DNA of 64,000 nt from Methanocaldococcus bathoardescens (GTDB taxonomy: Archaea > AGJL01 > Methanococci > Methanococcales > Methanocaldococcaceae): contig NZ_CP009149.1 in the NCBI RefSeq assembly GCF_000739065.1, positions 1,054,001 through 1,118,000 of the forward strand. Direction: 5' to 3'. How positions within the stretch are numbered: the first letter of the stretch is position 1; each line of letters opens with the position of its first letter. Below the pieces are notes generated by a model that was given only the letters and a program-made list of their open reading frames with translations, was not told the DNA's origin and ran no database searches. The translations under genes and the position numbers were made by a program. This document shows, piece by piece, positions 38,987-47,848 of the stretch.

Positions 38987-39098
38987 TATAGTTTTTTGCA
39001 AAAGTTATTAAAATTAATATGGAAGATTTGAACGCCTTCCCAAAGGAAGGCGTTCATAAATACCTTATTCATTCCAAAATGTTTTGCAAAAAACTATA
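38987..39098. mobile_element. MITE-like element, copy 2
   Basis: The same 17-bp end as copy 1, TATAGTTTTTTGCAAAA, lies at 38987-39003 and in inverted form at 39082-39098. The centre is a perfect 12-bp hairpin with a CAAA loop (39029-39056), different in sequence from copy 1. Both copies have an AAATA...CCTTAT stretch right of the hairpin. The right end supplies the last codons and stop of the AMMECR1 gene. It lies between convergent genes, where it could also stop transcription. Confidence 0.65.
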
Positions 39099-39696
39099 GT
39101 TTTTTCTCAACAATTTCCCCCCTTGGCTCAACTTCTTCAAATATCTGTGCTTCAAACCTATAAATTTTAACACCTTCAGCTAACCACATATCTGGTGGCA
39201 ATCCAGCTTTTAAACATAAATGAGCCAAATATTCTTCAACATCCCATCCATACTCAACAGGGACTTGTGGTAATAAAAGCCCTCTATAAAATCCATATTC
39301 AATAATTAATCCATCTCTACCAATTTTTATTTTTTCCAAATATTCTTTTGGATGACTAACTTTAATAAGCTCTGGAGGAGTTAAAATACTTACTTCAACC
39401 ACAATACTATCCATCTCTTCCAATGTTACTGGTGAGAACCTTGGATCTTTTGTAGCTGCACTTATCGCCGCTTCTTCTAAAGCTTCAATTAATGGCATTA
39501 TTGGTTCTGGAATCCCAATACATCCCCTCAATTCCTTATCTGGATAAGTATGTAAAGTGCAAAAACACCCTCTTTTCTCATTAAATATTTCTGGATAATT
39601 TTCTATAACTATTTTTCTACCAGCTAAATAGTTTTCTATAACTGCTCTTGCATATTTTACTGCAAATTTTCCTTCTTCTAAGGTTAGTAATCTCAT
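39094..39696 (-). CDS. AMMECR1 domain protein
   Basis: This 200-aa protein has the AMMECR1 signature KRGCFCTLHTYPDKELRGCI followed by GIPEPIMPLIEAL, and VEVSILTPPELI. AMMECR1 proteins occur with Memo and a radical SAM enzyme (AmmeMemoRadiSam); the radical SAM partner is directly upstream, while Memo is not in the window. Function is unresolved. The real start is the ATG at 39694-39696 after GGTGGAAT. The open frame extends 39 codons further upstream only because it runs through a guide RNA gene. Confidence 0.92.
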   Translation of the reverse strand: MRLLTLEEGKFAVKYARAVIENYLAGRKIVIENYPEIFNEKRGCFCTLHTYPDKELRGCIGIPEPIMPLIEALEEAAISAATKDPRFSPVTLEEMDSIVVEVSILTPPELIKVSHPKEYLEKIKIGRDGLIIEYGFYRGLLLPQVPVEYGWDVEEYLAHLCLKAGLPPDMWLAEGVKIYRFEAQIFEEVEPRGEIVEKKL

Positions 39697-39737
39697 TATT
39701 CCACCAATAAAAATTGATAAAAACAAAAAGAAATAGT

Positions 39738-39798
39738 AACGCTCAGCTGTCCCAGGTTTCATCATATTATCAGTGAAGTCGGCACTCATCATCGCGTT
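39738..39798 (-). ncRNA. C/D box sRNA (rRNA/tRNA 2'-O-methylation guide)
   Basis: In minus-strand order: terminal stem AACGC, C box GATGATGA, 12-base guide GTGCCGACTTCA, D' box CTGA, spacer, C' box ATGATGA, 12-base guide AACCTGGGACAG, D box CTGA, and closing stem GCGTT. All four boxes, both 12-nt guides and the 5-bp stem are exact. By the 'D plus five' rule the guides would methylate the G of UGAAG in UGAAGUCGGCAC and the fifth-position C of CUGUCCCAGGUU. It lies between amrS and AMMECR1 and is probably processed from their transcript. Confidence 0.9.
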
Positions 39799-39815
39799 AA
39801 ACATAAACTTCAATT

Positions 39816-40817
39816 TTATAAGATTATGTCAATCTTCTCCCCACAAATTTTACATCTTCCTGTTTCTACATCTAAATTAATTATCTTGGCGTTGAATATA
39901 TACCTTTCTATTAACAAAGCCCCACAATTTGGACAATATGTGTTTTCACCTTCATGCCCTGGAACATTTCCAATATAAACATACTTAAGTCCCTCTTCAA
40001 TAGCCAAATTTCTTGCCATCTCTAAGGTTTCTATAGGTGTTGATAGGATATCAGTTAATTTATAGTCAGGATGAAACCTTGAAAAATGCAAAGGAGTATC
40101 TTTTCCTAACTCATCTCTTACAAAGTGTATTATAAATAACAAGTCATCTATATTGTCATTATAACCTGGAACAATTAAATTTGTTATTTCTACATGTATT
40201 CCCAATTTTTTTGCTAATTTACATGTTTCTAATACTGGCTCTATCGTAGCTTTACAAACTTTCTTATAAAAATCAGCATTTCCTTTAATATCTATATTCA
40301 TTGCATCCACTGGAAGAGCTTTTAATGGCTCTTTCTCTATATAACCATTGGTAATCATTACATTAAATAACCCTTTCTCTCTTGCTACAACTGAAGTATC
40401 ATACATGAACTCATAATATACTGTTGGTTCAGTATAAGTGTATGATATTCCTGGACAGTTGTATCTTATAGCAACTTCAACAATCTCTTCTGGTGTCATC
40501 TCCCTATAAGGAATTTCATCTGGTGGAAATTGAGAAATTGTCCAATTTTGACAATGCAAGCATCTAAAATTACAGCCACCAGTAGCTAAAGAAACTACTT
40601 GAGATGTTGGATAGAAATGAAATAATGGCTTTTTTTCTATTGGGTCTATCGCTAATGAGCAAATTTTTCCATATCCAACAGCATATAAAGTTCCATTTAT
40701 ATTTTCTCTATTCCAACAAAAACCCCTCTCCCCCTCTTTTATAATACAACGCCTTGGACAAATATTGCACCTAACTTTATTGTCATCTAATTTTTCATAA
40801 AACATTGCTTCTCTCAT
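39816..40817 (-). CDS. amrS: AmmeMemoRadiSam-system radical SAM enzyme
   Basis: This 333-aa protein has the radical SAM motif GGCNFRCLHCQNWTISQ (Cys-x3-Cys-x2-Cys, about residue 81) and an N-terminal Cys cluster (VRCNICPRRCIIKEGERGFC). C-terminal cysteines (YCPNCG, RCKICG) suggest an extra metal site. It resembles pyruvate formate-lyase activases and always occurs with AMMECR1 and Memo; the substrate is unknown. GGTGAAATT precedes the ATG. The sRNA and AMMECR1 follow on the same strand. Confidence 0.9.
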   Translation of the reverse strand: MREAMFYEKLDDNKVRCNICPRRCIIKEGERGFCWNRENINGTLYAVGYGKICSLAIDPIEKKPLFHFYPTSQVVSLATGGCNFRCLHCQNWTISQFPPDEIPYREMTPEEIVEVAIRYNCPGISYTYTEPTVYYEFMYDTSVVAREKGLFNVMITNGYIEKEPLKALPVDAMNIDIKGNADFYKKVCKATIEPVLETCKLAKKLGIHVEITNLIVPGYNDNIDDLLFIIHFVRDELGKDTPLHFSRFHPDYKLTDILSTPIETLEMARNLAIEEGLKYVYIGNVPGHEGENTYCPNCGALLIERYIFNAKIINLDVETGRCKICGEKIDIIL

Positions 40818-40885
40818 AATTTCACCTGAAACTTTTAGAAAAAATTAATGGAAAGATTTGGTGAGTTGTATGAAAGTATTCCATT

Positions 40886-40894
40886 CTATATAAA
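40886..40894 (-). promoter_or_regulatory. TATA box for amrS-sRNA-AMMECR1
   Basis: The minus strand reads GGGGTTTATATAGAATGG about 70 bases before the amrS start. The TTTATATAG core is the same as in the S-layer promoter. TATGAAAG/CTTTCATA flank it as weak inverted arms. Confidence 0.5.
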
Positions 40895-40914
40895 CCCCTT
40901 CCTAAAGAGTTCTT

Positions 40915-41415
40915 TCATAATTTTCCTCTAATAGCAAAAATTTCAGTAATTTCCATCAATATTTTATTTTTGTATATTATATTATATGTTCTTTTTGGTA
41001 ATTGGTTGTAGTTTGTTTTTAAAAGGGTTTTTAATCTTTCATCAACTTCAGCGATTCCTATAGATTTAATTTCTCTTCTGGTTTCTAAGTTGTATTTTCT
41101 TATAATCTTACCTATTGGAATATCCGCAGAGAGTAAATCCTTTTTTATTTCTTCCCTAAGATTTTCTTCCTCAATATTTTTAAAAGGTGTTTTTGATATA
41201 GCATAAACTAATGGAATATCATTAACTTTAAGAATAACTTCCCTATAGTTTGTATTATCAACAATCTTTTGATTAATTGTCTCAACTTTACAAATATCCT
41301 CAAATAATATCTCTAAAATATTTGTTACGCTTCCATCAGTCCCTAAAAGTATTTTTTCTTCATTCAGCAAACGAAATTTTTTATTTAGTTTTGATATTTC
41401 CTTATAAATAATCAT
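40915..41415 (-). CDS. Chorismate pyruvate-lyase-like protein
   Basis: This 166-aa protein fits the UbiC-like family that includes Rv2949c: an N-terminal LLGTDGSVTNILEILF, a central YREVILKVNDIPLVYAIS, and ADIPIGKIIRKYNLETRREI. In methanogens such a lyase would give the 4-hydroxybenzoate for methanopterin. The catalytic-site residues cannot be confirmed without alignment. It is divergent from the M24 peptidase, and GTGAT precedes the ATG. Confidence 0.7.
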   Translation of the reverse strand: MIIYKEISKLNKKFRLLNEEKILLGTDGSVTNILEILFEDICKVETINQKIVDNTNYREVILKVNDIPLVYAISKTPFKNIEEENLREEIKKDLLSADIPIGKIIRKYNLETRREIKSIGIAEVDERLKTLLKTNYNQLPKRTYNIIYKNKILMEITEIFAIRGKL

Positions 41416-41457
41416 AATATCACGTGTTTAATTTATCAATAAAATGAGGCGATAATA

Positions 41458-42477
41458 ATGAATAATAGAATTAAGAGATTTTTAAAATATATGGAAAGTG
41501 AAGGTATAAAAAAGGCAGTGGTTTTAAAGAAAGAGAACATAAACTACTTCTTAGGAAAATATTTTATGAGTTTCTCTGTCTTAGTTTTTGAAGAACAGCC
41601 TTACTTATATGTTGGAAAACTTGATAAAGATTATGCTGAAGAAGTTTTTAATTTTTTAGAAATTAAAGAGTTTAAAAGCTGGGAAGAGATATTTAAAGGA
41701 TGTGATGGAATTGAAAGAGAATTACCAATTGGTTATTTAAAATATATTGATAAAGATTATAAAATAATATCCGACAAAATTAAAGAGCTGAGAATGATTA
41801 AAGATAAAGAAGAAATAGAATTAATTAAAAAGGCCGCTGAGATTAGTGATAAAGCCATAACTTGGGTTTATAATAATTTAGATAACGTTAAAAATTTAAA
41901 TGAATATGAATTAGTGGCTGAGATAGAATATATTATGAAAAAACATGGTTCAATAAAACCTGCATTTGATTCCATTGTAGTTTCTGGTAAAAAAACTTCT
42001 TTCCCTCATGCTTTGCCTACAAAAGATAAGATAAAGGATGTTTTATTAATTGACATTGGGGCAGTTTATGATGGCTATTGTTCAGATATAACAAGAACAT
42101 TTTTATTAAAAGATGATGAAGAGATGAGAAAAATCTATAATTTAGTTTATGAAGCAAAAAAAATTGCTGAAGAGCATTTAAAAGAGGGAATATCAGCTAA
42201 ACAAATTGATAACATAGTTAGAGAGTTCTTTGGTGATTATAAAGAGCTATTTATCCACTCTTTAGGGCATGGTGTTGGATTAGAAGTTCATGAAGAGCCA
42301 AGATTATCAAATAAATTAAAAGACGATGAAGATGTTATTTTAAAAGAAGGGATGGTTGTAACTATTGAGCCAGGATTGTATTTAAAAAATAAATTTGGTG
42401 TAAGGATAGAAGATTTATATTTAATTAAAAAGAATGGATTTGAAAAATTAAGCAAAGCGGAAATTCCTGAATATTAA
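41458..42477 (+). CDS. M24 family Xaa-Pro aminopeptidase/dipeptidase
   Basis: This 339-aa protein has the pita-bread dimetal ligands: LLIDIGAVYDGYCSDITRTF (two Asp), HSLGHGVGLEVHE (His), VTIEPGLY (Glu) and RIEDLYLI (Glu). The N-terminal creatinase-like domain spans about residues 1-115. It should remove N-terminal residues before proline in the cytoplasm. GAGGCGAT lies before the ATG. Confidence 0.93.
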   Translation: MNNRIKRFLKYMESEGIKKAVVLKKENINYFLGKYFMSFSVLVFEEQPYLYVGKLDKDYAEEVFNFLEIKEFKSWEEIFKGCDGIERELPIGYLKYIDKDYKIISDKIKELRMIKDKEEIELIKKAAEISDKAITWVYNNLDNVKNLNEYELVAEIEYIMKKHGSIKPAFDSIVVSGKKTSFPHALPTKDKIKDVLLIDIGAVYDGYCSDITRTFLLKDDEEMRKIYNLVYEAKKIAEEHLKEGISAKQIDNIVREFFGDYKELFIHSLGHGVGLEVHEEPRLSNKLKDDEDVILKEGMVVTIEPGLYLKNKFGVRIEDLYLIKKNGFEKLSKAEIPEY

Positions 42478-42478
42478 A

Positions 42479-43474
42479 TTATTTTTTCCATTGTTTAATT
42501 AAATGATAAATTATTAAGATAAGAAGAATAAGTGCAAATATCTCACTTATATGTAAATGATGAGGTGTAATAATAGCTGTTTTAACACCTATATCTCCTA
42601 TAAGATAATCAAATAAAAATGCAAATAAAAAACTACCAATAATTATGCTGGATAAATAAATTGCTAATGCCTTTTTTCCAAATATTTCATAAATTGTTGT
42701 CATAGTTACAATATTCGTTGCCGGCCCAGTAGTTAAAAATATCAAAGCTGAGCCTGGCGAGAAACCAATTGAGATGAGAGATAGAGCTATAGGGATTGAA
42801 GATATTGAACAAACATAAATTGGAACTGATAATAATAAAACCAAAATATACTGCAGAAACAAATTATCTACATAGGATGAGATATCTATAGGAATTAGAG
42901 AGATTATAGCCCCAAGAATAATCCCATATAATAATGGCTTTGCTAATGGTGAAAAAAGCTCGTTAAATGAGTAGTTAATAATCTCTTTAATCGCATTTTT
43001 TAAATTTTTCTTTTTTATTTTTCTTTTTACCTTTCTTTTTTCTTTTACTTCTTCATTCTCTTTGATAAAAATATTCCCTAAAATTCCAGCAAATAGGGAT
43101 ATAAAAACAGATGATAAAACTCTAAAAGCTGTAAAAATTCCCCCAAAGACAGCATAAGTTACAAATATGGAATCAATTCCAGTTACAGGAGTTGCTATTA
43201 GAAAAGATAAAACAGAGGCAGAGCTTGCTCCACTCTTTTTTAAAGAAACGCCTATTGGAATAACTGAACAGGAACAGATAGGTAAAGGAATACCAAATAA
43301 AACACTTTTTATAACTGATAATGAAGTAGAACTTCCAAGATGTTTTCTAATAAAATCATCTGGTAAAAAATATTTAAGAATTCCAGCTATTAACAGCCCA
43401 ATTATTATATAAACTGCCAATTCATTTAAGAAATTCCAAAAGTTTAAAAGAAATTTATAAACTATTTGTAGCAT
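42479..43474 (-). CDS. DUF318/SO_0444-type permease
   Basis: This 331-aa protein has about eight hydrophobic segments in two halves linked by a very basic loop (KEKRKVKRKIKKKNLKN). The motif GIPLPICSCSVIPIGVSLKK contains the CSC that marks this family, and the second half has SVPIYVCSISSIPIALSLI. Relatives include ArsP and metal-efflux permeases. The substrate here is unknown, with a metal or metalloid a reasonable guess. It is convergent with the M24 gene, with one base between them. Confidence 0.85.
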   Translation of the reverse strand: MLQIVYKFLLNFWNFLNELAVYIIIGLLIAGILKYFLPDDFIRKHLGSSTSLSVIKSVLFGIPLPICSCSVIPIGVSLKKSGASSASVLSFLIATPVTGIDSIFVTYAVFGGIFTAFRVLSSVFISLFAGILGNIFIKENEEVKEKRKVKRKIKKKNLKNAIKEIINYSFNELFSPLAKPLLYGIILGAIISLIPIDISSYVDNLFLQYILVLLLSVPIYVCSISSIPIALSLISIGFSPGSALIFLTTGPATNIVTMTTIYEIFGKKALAIYLSSIIIGSFLFAFLFDYLIGDIGVKTAIITPHHLHISEIFALILLILIIYHLIKQWKK

Positions 43475-43497
43475 TTAAATCTCCTATTAAATTTTAG

Positions 43498-44100
43498 TTA
43501 TATTAATGGAAGCGTCTTTCTCAAATCTCTCTCAATCTTATCTATTTCTTCAGCATATTTAATTGCTATCTTTCTCATAACTTCATCAACATTTTTTACC
43601 CCTAAATCTTCCAATCCAACAATTTTAACATGCTCTGCTCCTTTTGATTTGACATTTATCCCCAAATGTATTTTTGCTGAAACAGTTCCTTTACATGCAA
43701 TACAAACAGATAATTTTTTATCCTCAAAATATAAATCATCTCCATCTCTTTTTAGCTTTACATTATAACTTTCAATAACCTCTTTTGCTATAAAAACCAA
43801 TAATCTCTGCCTTAAATATATTGTCTTTAAATCAATGGCATCAAAATGCTCTACAACAAAATTTATAGCATCTTCTGATTTTATTGGGACTTTTATTTCT
43901 TTTTCTCTCTTAATATCTTTCAAATCCTTCATATTTTTTGCAGAAACTTCCATCTTTCCTCTAAAAACTACAACATTATCTTTCTGAACATCAAAGGTTT
44001 TAAATGCCCATAATGGCTCTATCTCTTTTCCAGTATAATCCAATTTGTCTTTAACAAAGATTATAGACATGTATTCAGTATCATAAACTTCAAAATCCAT
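43498..44100 (-). CDS. DUF366 family protein
   Basis: This 200-aa protein is a conserved archaeal family without known function. It includes SVCIACKGTVSAKIHLGINV (two cysteines in CIAC) and GAEHVKIVGLEDLG. The start is the ATG at 44098-44100 behind GGTGATTTT; the longer frame overlaps the radical SAM gene by about 60 bases and lacks a site. It starts four bases after that gene's stop, so the two are probably functionally linked. Confidence 0.8.
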   Translation of the reverse strand: MDFEVYDTEYMSIIFVKDKLDYTGKEIEPLWAFKTFDVQKDNVVVFRGKMEVSAKNMKDLKDIKREKEIKVPIKSEDAINFVVEHFDAIDLKTIYLRQRLLVFIAKEVIESYNVKLKRDGDDLYFEDKKLSVCIACKGTVSAKIHLGINVKSKGAEHVKIVGLEDLGVKNVDEVMRKIAIKYAEEIDKIERDLRKTLPLI

Positions 44101-44104
44101 AAAA

Positions 44105-44965
44105 TCACCATGGTAAAGGACTATATTCTCTTTTAATATCTGGAACTTCAGAGAATACATCATAAGTTATATTGTTTAATATAAAACCATCCATTTCCTT
44201 TAATTGAACCAATAGGCATCCTTTAATAGTAACATTAATTTTAGGTGCATTTTTTTGCATTTCATCAACTATTAAAAGTAAATCTCTGATTCTTCCCAAA
44301 TTATTCAAATCTATTCCAGCATTTTTTAAAAGATTTTCGTTCTCTTTGTATGAAATAAGCTGATGAACCATAATCTCATCAGCATAGCCGTTAAGCTCTT
44401 TAGCTAAATTTAAGAGTTCATTATCATTAAATCCTGGAATATAAATTGCTCTAACAATTGTATGCAAATACTTGGAAGCAATTTTTATATTATTTAAAAC
44501 TCTATCAAAATAATCTTTTCCAGTCAATAATTTATACTTTTCATTACTAAAAGAGCTTAAACTAATCATTATCAAATCTAAACCTAAATCTTTAAACTCT
44601 TTTATCATCTCTTCATTTAATAAAATTCCATTTGTCTGTAAATCAACTCTCAGCCCCAAATCTTTACAAAACTCTATTCCCTTTTTTACTCCTTCCAAAT
44701 CTAATAGAGGTTCTCCATACTGAGATATAGTAACTGCCTCTGCCTCTTCTAAATTTCCATAAATTCCTCTTTTTACATTTTTCAGCCTTGAATAACAATA
44801 AATACAGTTTAAATTACACTTTTGTGTTAATTCTATTGATGGATGATGATAGGGATTTTCTATTTCTAAGTTTATTCCCTCACAGCCAATGCAGTGTTTA
44901 ACTATCTTTAAATTCTTAACTATTTCTTCCAATTTATCGCAAATCTCATTTCTTAAAATTATCAT
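44105..44965 (-). CDS. Radical SAM protein
   Basis: This 286-aa enzyme has Cys-x3-Cys-x2-Cys in IELTQKCNLNCIYCYSRLK (about residue 50). TISQYGEPLLD follows in place of the usual GGEP, then VDLQTNGILL. Two N-terminal cysteines (HCIGCEG) precede the motif. No C-terminal Cys cluster is visible apart from one Cys. The substrate is unknown; it is grouped with methanogenesis-marker genes and with DUF366. The ATG at 44965 follows GGTGCCT. Confidence 0.85.
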   Translation of the reverse strand: MIILRNEICDKLEEIVKNLKIVKHCIGCEGINLEIENPYHHPSIELTQKCNLNCIYCYSRLKNVKRGIYGNLEEAEAVTISQYGEPLLDLEGVKKGIEFCKDLGLRVDLQTNGILLNEEMIKEFKDLGLDLIMISLSSFSNEKYKLLTGKDYFDRVLNNIKIASKYLHTIVRAIYIPGFNDNELLNLAKELNGYADEIMVHQLISYKENENLLKNAGIDLNNLGRIRDLLLIVDEMQKNAPKINVTIKGCLLVQLKEMDGFILNNITYDVFSEVPDIKREYSPLPW

Positions 44966-44995
44966 AGGCACCACAAAAATTAAATTTTTTAATTT

Positions 44996-45562
44996 TTAGT
45001 AGTATCCAGCAATATTCATCGTCTCCAATTTTTCCTTTAATTTTAAAGCTTCTTCATCTTCTTCAGGTTTTAAAGGTCTTTCTGAAGCTACAGAAACTAT
45101 GGCTCTCCCTACATAAGTGTTTCTAACTCTCATTCCTTCTGGAAATACCCTATTCATAAAATCCATTACTTTATCTATAAAATCTTTGCTTGTATCATAA
45201 ACTTCCATATCTAAGTCAATATCCGAATCTGTAATAATTTCAAACCTTGACGGCTGGTCTATAACATGTATCTTTCTTAATAAGTGTGGAACATAAGTTT
45301 CATCAGTAATTTTTAGCTTGTATATTATTTTATCATTTTCTTTTTTTTGCTCTACAATTTCAGCAAAATCTCTCAGTTTAATAATTTTTCTTGTTGGTTT
45401 TGGCAGAACCCCCAATATAAAATATGGTTCTTTTTCTTTAGCAATAAATTCAACTCTAATTATTGATTTTCCTAACAGTAAATCTTCCAACGCTGTTTGT
45501 ATAACTTTTGTATAAATCTCTTTCCCAGCTTTATCTTCACAATGAACAATTATCTCAGCCAT
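44996..45562 (-). CDS. Probable methanogenesis marker protein 17
   Basis: This 188-aa protein begins MAEIIVHCEDKAGKEIYTKV and contains YVPHLLRKIHVIDQPSRFEI and GMRVRNTYVGRAIVSVASER. I assign it to the marker-17 family from its size, its sequence style and its neighbour, a BcrA/D-type ATPase of the marker-15 type. Mmp17 has been reported in MCR activation complexes. The family call is from memory and could be another methanogen-specific family. Confidence 0.6.
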   Translation of the reverse strand: MAEIIVHCEDKAGKEIYTKVIQTALEDLLLGKSIIRVEFIAKEKEPYFILGVLPKPTRKIIKLRDFAEIVEQKKENDKIIYKLKITDETYVPHLLRKIHVIDQPSRFEIITDSDIDLDMEVYDTSKDFIDKVMDFMNRVFPEGMRVRNTYVGRAIVSVASERPLKPEEDEEALKLKEKLETMNIAGYY

Positions 45563-45603
45563 ACTCTCTCCTCACTAAAAAAGTTAAATGTTAAATTAAA
45601 TTA

Positions 45604-46842
45604 TTATGCCTTTATCTTCTTATATCTGAATCCTGAAGATAATAAAGCGGCTCCAACAGCTCCAATTAGCTGGGAATATCTTGGAACAATAACCTTTCTT
45701 CCCAAAACTTCTTCCATAGCTATAACTAAACCCTTCAGCAAACTACTTCCTCCAACTAATATAACTGGGTCCCTAACATCAACTTCCTGTAATTGTTGCT
45801 CAAACACTTGCTCAGCAACTGAGTGAGCTGCTGCAGCTGCTACATCTTCAGCTTTAGCCCCTTCAGCTAATGCAGTAACTAAATCCTGAATACCAAAGAC
45901 GATACAGTAGCTGTTCATATTTATCTTTCTCCAATCTCCCTTAGCCGCTAATTCTCCAAGCTCTTGTAAAGAAACTCCTAATCTTCTTGCAGTAATTTCA
46001 AAGAATCTACCACTTGCCCCAGCACAGATTCCTCCCATTGTAAAACCATCTGGAATGGCATCATATAGAGAGATAGCTTTGTTATCCATCCCTCCAATGT
46101 CAATAACAGTTGCTTCCCCTTCCTGTTTATCAGCTAAATATGCAGCTCCTTTTGAGTTAACTGTTAGCTCTTCTTGTATTAAATCAGCGTTAAAGTATTT
46201 TCCAACTGTATATCTTCCATATCCTGTAGTCCCTATAGTTTCAACTTGGTCTAATGATATGCCAGCTTCTTTTAGTGCATTATCAACTGCTTCTTTAGCA
46301 GACTCAATAACATCCTTTGTGTAAATCCATCCTGTCCCTGCAACTTCATCATCTATCATAACAACTGCCTTTGTTGTTGTAGAACCACTATCAATACCTA
46401 AACTTATTCCTTCCTGCTTCTTTCTTGCTAATAAAGATTTTCTCTCAACAATTGTAGTTAATGCCTCCATTCTTGTTAATAACTCAGATGCCTTTGTTCT
46501 TTCAGTGAATGAATACATAACTACTGGCAAATTTGTGTTTTGTTGGATAAGTTTTCTTACCTCATTCCTAACCAAAGCTCCTTCAGCACATCTAAAACAT
46601 GTAGCTATAAATACTGCTTCAGCATCTGTATTTCCTTCAATAATTGACATTGCTCTTGCAAACATCAATTTTAAATTAGCTGAGCCAACTTTAAACCCCA
46701 ATCTCTCTTCAACTTCATCGATATATGATAAATCAACTTCAGGGAAAATAAGTTCTCCACCAACCTTTTGTGCTGCTTTTTCAATTTCGTGATAAACACC
46801 GCTCCACTCTGCTCCACATGTTAATAAGGCAATCTTTACCAT
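45604..46842 (-). CDS. Methanogenesis marker protein 15 (BcrA/BadF-type ATPase)
   Basis: This 412-aa protein has an N-terminal domain ([20 protein letters not shown]) and an ASKHA ATPase domain: [45 protein letters not shown] and [20 protein letters not shown]. In CoA-dehydratase activators the Cys of GICAGASG binds a [4Fe-4S] cluster between subunits. ATP-driven low-potential electron transfer, perhaps to MCR nickel, is inferred. The ATG at 46842 follows GGTGA. Confidence 0.8.
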   Translation of the reverse strand: MVKIALLTCGAEWSGVYHEIEKAAQKVGGELIFPEVDLSYIDEVEERLGFKVGSANLKLMFARAMSIIEGNTDAEAVFIATCFRCAEGALVRNEVRKLIQQNTNLPVVMYSFTERTKASELLTRMEALTTIVERKSLLARKKQEGISLGIDSGSTTTKAVVMIDDEVAGTGWIYTKDVIESAKEAVDNALKEAGISLDQVETIGTTGYGRYTVGKYFNADLIQEELTVNSKGAAYLADKQEGEATVIDIGGMDNKAISLYDAIPDGFTMGGICAGASGRFFEITARRLGVSLQELGELAAKGDWRKINMNSYCIVFGIQDLVTALAEGAKAEDVAAAAAHSVAEQVFEQQLQEVDVRDPVILVGGSSLLKGLVIAMEEVLGRKVIVPRYSQLIGAVGAALLSSGFRYKKIKA

Positions 46843-46857
46843 TAACTTCACCCAAAT

Positions 46858-47742
46858 TTAATATTTATATGGAAATTTTTTTATTAATTCTAACATTTTA
46901 TTTTCAGATATATATTCCTTTGTGCCTATAATCAGCTTTGGTTTTTCTAATATTCTACCAAACAATACTACTGGACATTTATTTTTTAATGCGATATCCA
47001 CTACTTTATTATATTCTTTCTCTGGAATTGCCAATATATAAGTTCCCAAATACCTTGTAGCTCTTGGATATGGAAGAGATTTTATCTCAGCCCCTTTCTT
47101 TGCCTTAATTAACATCTCTAATAGATTTCCTAACCACCCTCCCCTCGATGCATCCTTACATGCGTTTATTTTTATTCCATTCTCTAAGATTTCTAAATAT
47201 GTATCAAATTTTTTCTTTGCTTTATAAATTCTTTCCCCAATATCTCCTTCTACAGGGTCTCCGAGCATAATTAATAAATCTCCTTCCTTAGCCCCTCCAT
47301 CTCTTATTATCAAATTTTCATCAATCAACTCTCCAAAAACAGCTACTGAAATACATGATTTTAACTCTTCAACTGTTTGAGTGTTTCCTCCAATTATTGG
47401 AATCTCTAAACCTATGCTTTGTTTTCTTAAACCATCAACTGCTAATTTTATCTCATCTTCGTTCTTTGCTTGAATAGCATTTAATGCAAATTTTGGCTTA
47501 GCCCCCATTGCCACTACATCACATGCTGTATGAATTAAAGCTGTTTTAGCCCCCAATTTTAAGGGATATGGGCCTTCTATATTAATGACCATATTTTTTA
47601 TAACTACTGCATCATCTCCAGCTTTAATTCCACTTTTTAAATCATCAATTAAATCATCAAAGTGCCAAAATGCCTTTCTTGGATAGTTTGTTTCCAATAT
47701 ATGCTCTATAGCCATTTTTAGCTCGTATTCAAAATTTTCCAT
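46858..47742 (-). CDS. AIR synthase-related (PurM/SelD-like) protein
   Basis: This 294-aa protein has the PurM-type layout: GIKAGDDAVVIKNMVINIEG, KTALIHTACDVVAMGAKPKF, IPIIGGNTQTVEE and NACKDASRGGWLGNLLEML. Members bind ATP and make acyl- or seleno-phosphate intermediates. It lacks the Cys/Sec loop of selenophosphate synthase at the N-terminus. Its place upstream of marker 15 suggests a methanogenesis-related role, possibly as marker protein 2, but I am not sure. The ATG at 47742 follows GGGTG. Confidence 0.75.
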   Translation of the reverse strand: MENFEYELKMAIEHILETNYPRKAFWHFDDLIDDLKSGIKAGDDAVVIKNMVINIEGPYPLKLGAKTALIHTACDVVAMGAKPKFALNAIQAKNEDEIKLAVDGLRKQSIGLEIPIIGGNTQTVEELKSCISVAVFGELIDENLIIRDGGAKEGDLLIMLGDPVEGDIGERIYKAKKKFDTYLEILENGIKINACKDASRGGWLGNLLEMLIKAKKGAEIKSLPYPRATRYLGTYILAIPEKEYNKVVDIALKNKCPVVLFGRILEKPKLIIGTKEYISENKMLELIKKFPYKY

Positions 47743-47848
47743 GCTTACACCCAAAGCAAAGTATCTTATTAAAACTCAAACTATATATTTAATTTAAATA
47801 TCAATTAACCAAATAATCATTATCATTGCAAATGTGTTTGGTGAAAAC

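Noticed and set aside
39697-39813. In-frame 39-codon N-terminal extension of the AMMECR1 protein
   Set aside because: It reads through the C/D box sRNA, has no family similarity, and a GGTGGAAT ribosome binding site supports the internal ATG at 39694-39696.
40844-40936. Possible 27-codon plus-strand peptide before the chorismate-lyase-like gene and an inverted TATGAAAG/CTTTCATA pair
   Set aside because: The region is the amrS promoter; the short frame has no ribosome binding site and the arms are short and far apart.
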